A stretch of DNA of 64,000 nt, from contig CP124756.1 in assembly GCA_029972225.1 (NCBI GenBank), positions 1,160,001 through 1,224,000 on the forward strand, given 5' to 3'. Positions 57,897 to 64,000 of the stretch are shown one piece after another; the stretch's first letter is position 1; each line of letters starts with the position of its first letter. The notes under the pieces were generated by a model. That model saw nothing but the letters and a program-made list of their open reading frames with translations, searched no databases and was not told the origin of the DNA. The position numbers and the translations under genes are program-made. This stretch comes from Candidatus Thiothrix putei (lineage in GTDB: Bacteria; Pseudomonadota; Gammaproteobacteria; Thiotrichales; Thiotrichaceae).

Positions 57897-60242
57897 ATGT
57901 TACGAAAATTTCTGAAGATTGTGCTTATTCTGGCCTTATTGCTGTTTTTGGTGCAAATCGGTTTGCACTTATATCGTACTTGGCAGGATAAGGTGGAAAC
58001 GTTACCAACGGGGCAAGTGCGAAAGCCTGCTACCTCAGTGGTATCACTGTTGGGAATTAATACCAACGAAATCAGCTATAACGATGCCAGTCTGCCGTTT
58101 GTTGATTTGTTTCGTTCTGCCAATCCGTTTCAGGAAAATGTGCTGCGCTTGAAGGCAGAGTCTGTCACCTACGATATCAATGGCTGGTCGAATAATCTCA
58201 ACGGCGGTGAGGCCGGTACGCGCTTTCTCGGTGAATTGCCCGCCGATGCACTGCCTGCTGGTGAATACACGGTGCTGTATGACGGTGAGGGGGAAATCCG
58301 TTATGGTAATGATGCCAAGCTGATTACGCATTCGCCGGGGCGCGACACCATTACACTGGAAGCGGGTGTGAATGCACGTTTGGATGCTAGTCTCGTGATC
58401 GCTCGCAGTAATCCAGCGGATTATGTGCGCAATATCCGTATCTTACCGCCCGGTGGTATCTGCCAACACAATCCGTTTCAGCGGGTGACGGATGCATCGG
58501 CTTGTGCGGGGGATGCGGGTATGTATTTGTCGTTCGCGGATCACTACGCCGAGATTGTCTTCAACCCTGACTACCTGGATTTTATGAAAGATTTTCAGGC
58601 AATCCGCTTCATGCCAATGTCAGGCATTACCCGCAACCCTGAGGCGCATTGGCAGGAGCGCCCCAGCATGGATGAAGCCACTTGGGGCGGTACGTATGGT
58701 GCTCGCGGCGCACCGCTGGAAATTATGGTGGAACTTGCCAACCGTTTGCAAAAGGATGCTTGGTTCAACCTGCCGCACGCGGCTGACGACGACTATGTGC
58801 GCAAATATGCCACCTATGTGCGCGACCATCTTAACCCTGAACTGAAAATCTACCTCGAATATTCCAATGAAATTTGGAATACCAACTTTAACCACGGCGA
58901 ATATACCCAGAAAAAAGGCATTGAAATGGCGTTGGGGCTGAATGCTGCCGACGTGGGTTATGAGTATTACACCATCCGCGCCCGCGAGATTTTTGCCATG
59001 TGGGAACAGGTATTCGGTGGGCGGGAACGTTTCGTGCGCGTGCTGGGCGCTTGGGATACGCGCCCTGATTTTGCTGAAAAAGTGCTGAGTTACGATGACA
59101 CGTATCAGTCGGTGGATGCGTTGGCAATTGCGCCGTATTTCGGCGGTAATATCAAAGGCTATCGTGAAGCAGAAACCGTGGAAGATATTTTTCACCTGAC
59201 CACAGCGCCGGACTCTTACCGTTCATTGCCGGAAGTATTGGAAAAAGTGCAGCGTCATGCGCAACTGGCGCAACAGTTTGGAGTGACATTGCTAGGCTAC
59301 GAAGGTGGGCAGGGCTTGGTGGATTGGGCAACCCGCAAGCCGGATCAGCACCCGAATCCGCTATTTTTCGCTGCTAACCGTGATCCGCGCATGGGACAAC
59401 TTTACACCGAATTTCTGGAAGGGTGGCAACGGGCAGGCGGGCAATTGATGATGCTGTTTTCCGCGCCCCGTGTTTGCCAATGGTACGGTTGTTGGGGGCT
59501 AAAGGAACACATTCGTCAACCGCGTGAACAAGCGCCGAAATACGCCGCCGTGTTGGATTTTATGGCGACACACGCACCTCAGCCTTTACCTGTGCCACAG
59601 AAGCCAGCCCATAATCCATTAGCCATTGCCCCGCGTAATCCAAATGACCCCGTGATTGTGTGGCGACCAGCATTTGACCCAGAGCGGGTATTTGTCATCG
59701 AAAACCCGATTACTTTGGATTTATTGCTGGAAGGGTCGGCGTGGGATAAACGTAACCTGTTTGGGAAATGGCAAGGGCGCTGGGATGACGATTTCCTGTT
59801 CCTGACCGTGCGCGTATACGACAGCAAACGGGTGTTTGATTCGGCGCATCCGGCGGATGATGATTCCGTGGGGTTTTTGATTGACACGGATAATAGCCGC
59901 GATGCCACGCTGGACGGCAAGCACGATTTCCACCTGATTTTTGCCTGTGATCGTGAGCAAGTGGTGTTGGGGAAAAATTCTGCGCCACTGTCTGCGGAAG
60001 CGTTGCGCAGTATCCGTTTTGATACGCGGGCGTTTTACGACGGTTACGTGTTGGAGGCGTGGATTCCTTGGCAAGCCTTGGGCATGAACCCTGCTATTAA
60101 AGATCGTGTAAGCGTCAATGTGGAAGTGAACGATGATGACGATGGCGGCACACGCGATGGCAAAATCGCGTGGATGGCGCAAGACAAACAAGCCCTAACC
60201 GACCCACGCCAGTGGGGTGTGGTGCTATTTAGTGGTCGGTGA
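57897..60242 (+). CDS. Membrane-anchored glycoside-hydrolase-like protein with CBM9-like C-terminus
   Basis: 781 residues: an N-terminal transmembrane anchor (KFLKIVLILALLLFLVQIGLHLY); a large (beta/alpha)-type region with YLEYSNEIWNTNFNH (candidate acid/base Glu) and LLGYEGGQGLVDW (candidate second Glu) at about residues 322 and 467; and a CBM9-like domain at ~585-780 (WDKRNLFGKWQGRWDDDFLFLTVRVYDSK...DSVGFLIDTDNSRDATLDGKHDFHLIF...GYVLEAWIPWQALGM...VEVNDDDDGGTRDGKIAWMA). Such proteins probably act on extracellular polysaccharide in the periplasm. The substrate is unknown. Overlaps the next convergent gene by 18 bp. Confidence 0.75.
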   Translation: MLRKFLKIVLILALLLFLVQIGLHLYRTWQDKVETLPTGQVRKPATSVVSLLGINTNEISYNDASLPFVDLFRSANPFQENVLRLKAESVTYDINGWSNNLNGGEAGTRFLGELPADALPAGEYTVLYDGEGEIRYGNDAKLITHSPGRDTITLEAGVNARLDASLVIARSNPADYVRNIRILPPGGICQHNPFQRVTDASACAGDAGMYLSFADHYAEIVFNPDYLDFMKDFQAIRFMPMSGITRNPEAHWQERPSMDEATWGGTYGARGAPLEIMVELANRLQKDAWFNLPHAADDDYVRKYATYVRDHLNPELKIYLEYSNEIWNTNFNHGEYTQKKGIEMALGLNAADVGYEYYTIRAREIFAMWEQVFGGRERFVRVLGAWDTRPDFAEKVLSYDDTYQSVDALAIAPYFGGNIKGYREAETVEDIFHLTTAPDSYRSLPEVLEKVQRHAQLAQQFGVTLLGYEGGQGLVDWATRKPDQHPNPLFFAANRDPRMGQLYTEFLEGWQRAGGQLMMLFSAPRVCQWYGCWGLKEHIRQPREQAPKYAAVLDFMATHAPQPLPVPQKPAHNPLAIAPRNPNDPVIVWRPAFDPERVFVIENPITLDLLLEGSAWDKRNLFGKWQGRWDDDFLFLTVRVYDSKRVFDSAHPADDDSVGFLIDTDNSRDATLDGKHDFHLIFACDREQVVLGKNSAPLSAEALRSIRFDTRAFYDGYVLEAWIPWQALGMNPAIKDRVSVNVEVNDDDDGGTRDGKIAWMAQDKQALTDPRQWGVVLFSGR

Positions 60243-60758
60243 GGCATTGATCAAGCGTGGTTTGGTTTTCGTTTTGGGTAGCAGTTCCATTTTGGCTTTT
60301 TCCTGGCGAATGCGTAACACATAGCCGCCCAGTGCGCCCCCAGCCGTGGTCAACATCAGCAACCCTAGCGTGATGAATTGCGTGAGCAACAACAAGCCAC
60401 CAATACCGGCAGCCCCCGCAAACGCCATGCCCACTTTGATATTGGCTTGGGTCGAGGTGCGGCGTACTTCCTGAATGGTTTCCTGATGCGCTTGTTTAAT
60501 CACGCGGTGTTTGGCGCGTTCGGCATTGACGCGCAGCGCTTCGCGTTCTTTGGCGTGGCATTCTTGCAAGCGGCTGATTTCATCTTTGTTGTGGTGTGCC
60601 GCCATTGAACTGAACCACGCGGCGGTGAGTACGCCCACAATGCCAACGGGAATCACCAGTCGCAACCAGCCCCAGCCGCTCAATTCGGCGGGCGCAATCA
60701 ATACCAATACCACGGTTATGACTTGTAGCAATAAAATGCCGGGTAGAAATTTCAGCAC
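60225..60758 (-). CDS. Hypothetical membrane protein with central coiled coil
   Basis: 177 residues: two N-terminal hydrophobic helices (LPGILLLQVITVVLVLIAPA; LRLVIPVGIVGVLTAAWFSS), a charged helix (HHNKDEISRLQECHAKEREALRVNAERAKHRVIKQAHQETIQEVRR), and a second hydrophobic pair. No family recognised. Its 3' end overlaps the hydrolase gene; it diverges from the MazG-like gene. Confidence 0.6.
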   Translation of the reverse strand: MLKFLPGILLLQVITVVLVLIAPAELSGWGWLRLVIPVGIVGVLTAAWFSSMAAHHNKDEISRLQECHAKEREALRVNAERAKHRVIKQAHQETIQEVRRTSTQANIKVGMAFAGAAGIGGLLLLTQFITLGLLMLTTAGGALGGYVLRIRQEKAKMELLPKTKTKPRLINASPTTK

Positions 60759-60832
60759 TGTGAGTGTCCTTTTCTTCTGTCAGGTTCGGATTCGGGGATT
60801 ATAATGCTTGTTGGATTCAACAGGACATTACC

Positions 60833-61189
60833 ATGCTGCCGAAAGACCTTGTGGATGAACTCATGCACTTCCGCGCCGAGCGTGATTGGGCGCAGTTCCA
60901 CACCCCGCGCAACCTTGCGATTTCGCTCTCTTTAGAGGCGGGCGAGGTGTTGGAATTGTTCCAGTGGGAAGACCGTCGTGGTACGGCGTTGGATCACATT
61001 ATGCCGCAGTTGCGGGATGAAGTGGCAGATGTGGCGACTTACCTGACGTATTTGTGTGCGGATTTGGGGATTGATCTGGAAGCGGCGGTGCGCGAGAAGA
61101 TGGTGCAAAATCGGCGTAAATATCCGGTGGCATTGGCGAAAGGGTCGGCGAAGAAATATACCGAATTGCGGGCAGGAGACGAAGCATGA
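60833..61189 (+). CDS. MazG-like nucleotide pyrophosphohydrolase
   Basis: 118 residues from ATG 60833: [45 protein letters not shown]...[27 protein letters not shown]. The ExxE...ExxD Mg-binding pattern (LEAGEVLE and DEVADVATY) and size match the RS21-C6/MazG-like group that hydrolyses dNTPs such as dCTP analogues. The stop overlaps the dnaE start by 4 bp, so nucleotide-pool sanitation is coupled to the replicative polymerase. Confidence 0.85.
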   Translation: MLPKDLVDELMHFRAERDWAQFHTPRNLAISLSLEAGEVLELFQWEDRRGTALDHIMPQLRDEVADVATYLTYLCADLGIDLEAAVREKMVQNRRKYPVALAKGSAKKYTELRAGDEA

Positions 61190-64000
61190 CCCCATTCGTC
61201 CACCTCCGCCTCCACACCGAATATTCGTTGGTTGATAGCACCATCCGCATCAAACCACTGATGAAAGTCGCCGCGAGCAAAGACTTACCCGCTCTCGCGA
61301 TTACCGACCAAAACAACTTTTTCGGCTTGGTGAAATTCTACAAAGCCGCAATGGGTGCAGGCATCAAACCCATCTTCGGTCTGGATCTGTTGCTGGCAGA
61401 TGAACAAGGCACGGATACCTTGTTTCACACGATTTTGCTATGCCAAAACAACACCGGCTACCGTAACCTCACCAAGCTCGTATCCCGCGCCTACCAACAA
61501 GGGCAGGTACTGGGCGTGCCGCGAGTGCAACGCGAGTGGATCAAGGAATTCAGCGAAGGCGTAATCATGCTCTCCGGCGGACGCGAGGGCGATATAGGTC
61601 AAGCCTTGCTCTCCGGCAATCAAGAACTCGCCGACAAGCGCCTGCAAGAATGGTTGGAAACTTTCCCCGATCGTTACTATTTAGAACTGCAACGCACCGG
61701 ACGCGATGGCGAAGAAGACTACATCCACGCAGCCATCGACCTTGCCCTTGCACACGACATCCCCGTGGTCGCCACCAATGACGTGCGTTTCATTGCCGAA
61801 TCCGATTTTGCTTCCCACGAAGCGCGGGTTTGTATTCGTGACGGCTACGTGCTGGCTGACCCCAAACGCCCCAAACGCTACAGCCCGCAGCAATATTTGC
61901 GCACGGGCGACGAAATGGCGGAATTGTTTGCTGATATTCCCAGCGCGATCAGTAACACGGTCGAAATTGCTAAACGCTGCAATGTGTCACTGACCTTGGG
62001 TAAAAATTACCTGCCACAATTCCCGATTCCTGAGGGCATGACCGAAGCGGAGTATTTTTGCAAAGTCAGTGAGGAGGGTTTGGAAGAACGCCTCGATTTC
62101 CTGCTCGGTGACAAATACCCGCGTGGTACGCCTGCCTTCATCGAAAAGCGCAAAGTGTACGACGAACGCCTAAAAATCGAACTCGACGTAATCAATAAAA
62201 TGGGGTTTCCCGGCTACTTCTTGATCGTTGCGGATTTCATCCAGTGGGCGAAGGATAACGGCATTCCGGTCGGCCCTGGGCGGGGGTCGGGTGCGGGTTC
62301 ATTGGTGGCGTATGCGTTGAAAATCACCGACCTTGATCCGTTGGCTTACGACTTGCTGTTTGAACGCTTCCTCAACCCTGAGCGCGTGTCCATGCCTGAC
62401 TTCGACATTGACTTTTGCATGGATAACCGCGACAAAGTAATTGATTATGTTGCCAGAACTTACGGGCGTAATCAGGTTTCGCAAATCATCACTTACGGTT
62501 CGATGGCGGCGAAAGCGGTAGTGCGTGACGTCGGGCGGGTGTTGGGGCATCCCTACGGGTTTGTGGATCGGATTGCCAAACTGATTCCGTTTACCATTGG
62601 CATCACCTTGGAAGACGCGCTGGGGCGTACCCCCAAGTCCGAAAAAGATTCCGAATTGGTATCCCCCGACCTGATCGACTTGTATAACAAGGATGAAGAA
62701 GTTAAGTCGTTGTTGGATTTGGCGATTTCTTTAGAAGGCTTGTCGCGTAACACCGGTAAACACGCGGGTGGGGTATTGATTTCCCCGACCGATTTGACCG
62801 ATTTCACCGCGATTTGCTGCGAAGAAAACGGCGAAGGCGTGGTGTCGCAATTCGACAAAAACGACGTGGAAGAGGTCGGGCTGGTCAAGTTCGACTTTTT
62901 GGGCTTGCGCAACCTCACCATTATCGACTGGGCGTTGCAAACTATTAACCGCCAGCAAGCGGCGAAAGGCTTGCCGCCGGTCGACATTAACCGCATTCCG
63001 TTGGATGACAAAGCCAGCTTCGATCTGCTCAAGGCGCAAAAAACCACCGCTGTATTTCAGCTTGAATCACGCGGCATGAAAGACCTGATCCGCCGCTTGC
63101 AACCGGACGTGTTCGAGGATGTGGTGGCATTGGTGGCACTGTTCCGCCCCGGTCCGTTGCAATCGGGGATGGTGGACGATTTTATCAACCGCAAAAAAGG
63201 CATTGCCAAGGTCGAATACCCGCATCCGAGCCTAGAGCAAATTCTCAAACCGACCTACGGCGTTATTGTTTACCAAGAACAGGTTATGCAGATTGCGCAA
63301 GTCCTTGCCCAATACACGCTGGGTGGTGCGGACATGTTGCGCCGTGCAATGGGTAAAAAGAAACCGGAGGAGATGGCAAAACAACGTTCCATTTTCATGG
63401 AGGGGGCGCGAAACAATCATGTCGATGAAAATCAGGCTGGCTATATATTTGATTTAATGGAAAAATTCGCGGAATATGGTTTCAACAAATGTGTGGTCGC
63501 TTCTACTTGTATCATGAATGCTGATACAGGGTTTATGACTACCGTTGGGGAGCTGTTCAAAAACCGACGGGCTTTCACCATCCATGCCTTGAGTGATGAT
63601 TGGAAATTACATAAACGTCAAGTGGTGGATGTTATGTGGAACGGGCGCAAACCCGTTTATGAACTGCGCACCCGTTTGGGCAAACGTATTACGGCTACCG
63701 CCAATCACCCGTTCCGTACCTTGCATGGCTGGAAAAACTTGGGCGATTTGCAAGTCGGGGAACGCATTGCCGTACCGCGCTGCTTGCCTGTTAGCGGACT
63801 GTCGCATTGGTCTCAGCATGAGTTGATTACGCTTGCTGGGCTGTTATCGGAAGGCAATACCTGCCACCCCTCATCCTTGTATTTCTTCAATAATAACCGT
63901 CAGATGATTGATGATTTCGCGGCAGCAGTGGCGGAGTTCCCCGATACTGTCGCCCGCATTGATACCCGCAGCAATGGGCGGCTTGAGGTTTGTGTCAATA
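61186..64000 (+). CDS. dnaE: DNA polymerase III alpha subunit with intein (3' partial)
   Basis: ATG 61186: [28 protein letters not shown] domain at residues 1-280; polymerase active site with [24 protein letters not shown] near residue 405 (catalytic Asp pair) and [11 protein letters not shown] (third Asp). The extein reaches FAEYGFNK (residue 768) and is then interrupted by an intein (next entry) that is still open at 64000; the expected C-extein continuation SHSAAYA is beyond the edge. The replicative subunit is essential, so the intein must splice. Confidence 0.95.
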   Translation, partial: MTPFVHLRLHTEYSLVDSTIRIKPLMKVAASKDLPALAITDQNNFFGLVKFYKAAMGAGIKPIFGLDLLLADEQGTDTLFHTILLCQNNTGYRNLTKLVSRAYQQGQVLGVPRVQREWIKEFSEGVIMLSGGREGDIGQALLSGNQELADKRLQEWLETFPDRYYLELQRTGRDGEEDYIHAAIDLALAHDIPVVATNDVRFIAESDFASHEARVCIRDGYVLADPKRPKRYSPQQYLRTGDEMAELFADIPSAISNTVEIAKRCNVSLTLGKNYLPQFPIPEGMTEAEYFCKVSEEGLEERLDFLLGDKYPRGTPAFIEKRKVYDERLKIELDVINKMGFPGYFLIVADFIQWAKDNGIPVGPGRGSGAGSLVAYALKITDLDPLAYDLLFERFLNPERVSMPDFDIDFCMDNRDKVIDYVARTYGRNQVSQIITYGSMAAKAVVRDVGRVLGHPYGFVDRIAKLIPFTIGITLEDALGRTPKSEKDSELVSPDLIDLYNKDEEVKSLLDLAISLEGLSRNTGKHAGGVLISPTDLTDFTAICCEENGEGVVSQFDKNDVEEVGLVKFDFLGLRNLTIIDWALQTINRQQAAKGLPPVDINRIPLDDKASFDLLKAQKTTAVFQLESRGMKDLIRRLQPDVFEDVVALVALFRPGPLQSGMVDDFINRKKGIAKVEYPHPSLEQILKPTYGVIVYQEQVMQIAQVLAQYTLGGADMLRRAMGKKKPEEMAKQRSIFMEGARNNHVDENQAGYIFDLMEKFAEYGFNKCVVASTCIMNADTGFMTTVGELFKNRRAFTIHALSDDWKLHKRQVVDVMWNGRKPVYELRTRLGKRITATANHPFRTLHGWKNLGDLQVGERIAVPRCLPVSGLSHWSQHELITLAGLLSEGNTCHPSSLYFFNNNRQMIDDFAAAVAEFPDTVARIDTRSNGRLEVCVN
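63490..64000 (+). other. LAGLIDADG intein inside DnaE (5' part)
   Basis: Starts at Cys TGT 63490 directly after [28 protein letters not shown] is splicing block [31 protein letters not shown] is block B with the TxxH motif, and [13 protein letters not shown] near 63820-63855 is the first LAGLIDADG-like motif. So a splicing domain plus homing endonuclease is present; the end is outside the window. The insertion point is next to, but not identical with, the cyanobacterial split-DnaE site, as I recall it. Confidence 0.9.

Overview
The window is a gammaproteobacterial chromosome segment. Filamentous sulfur oxidisers of the Thiothrix type are my best guess, inferred from the ccoG-fixH-ccoI-ccoS set, the giant Ca-binding surface protein and the heavy IS and toxin-antitoxin load. 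No rRNA or tRNA gene is visible. Housekeeping genes are prfC, trxC, lrgAB, serS, uvrB, frmA-fghA, queD-queE and dnaE.

Layout. (1) 1-6450: an AT-rich island holding a three-gene operon, namely a TIR/CHAT-like protein cut by the window edge, a MoxR AAA+ ATPase and a membrane protein with a vWA-like core. This resembles the MoxR-vWA ternary conflict systems. A WecA-like sugar-phosphate transferase follows on the other strand. (2) 6450-8150: two type II toxin-antitoxin pairs (UPF0175/DUF3368 and FitAB-like). (3) 8233-9825: prfC. (4) 9980-33700: the most unusual region. Four minus-strand genes lie in tandem: a TPR regulator 'A', a giant secreted RCC1/TSP3 protein, and two further paralogous regulators 'B' and 'C'. 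All four are broken by five insertion elements of five different families (IS4, IS66, an IS5/IS1182-like element, a lone-TnpB IS200/IS605-type element and IS630). Removing each element together with one copy of its target duplication restores all four reading frames, except for one extra nonsense codon in B. A dyad, GTAAC-N8-GTTAC, precedes each of the four genes and is a candidate common operator. (5) 33770-45900: trxC, lrgAB, a transporter, serS, the cbb3 oxidase maturation operon and a LysR regulator. (6) 45900-52000: uvrB, the glutathione-dependent formaldehyde pathway, and queD-queE, in which QueD is a fusion of three PTPS domains of which only the middle one keeps the catalytic residues. 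(7) 52060-56620: a scrapyard of intact and dead toxin-antitoxin genes, including a scrambled second copy of part of queD. (8) 56620-64000: a J-domain-like protein, a membrane-anchored glycoside-hydrolase-like protein with a CBM9-like end, a MazG-like pyrophosphohydrolase, and dnaE interrupted by a LAGLIDADG intein that runs off the right edge.

How it fits together. The regulators share a DNA-binding-like N-terminal domain and a TPR-like C-terminal half, sit next to the giant surface protein and share its candidate operator. The simplest reading is a dedicated autoregulated control circuit for a surface protein that this strain has lost through IS insertion. The left-edge operon is a plausible anti-phage or self/non-self conflict module.
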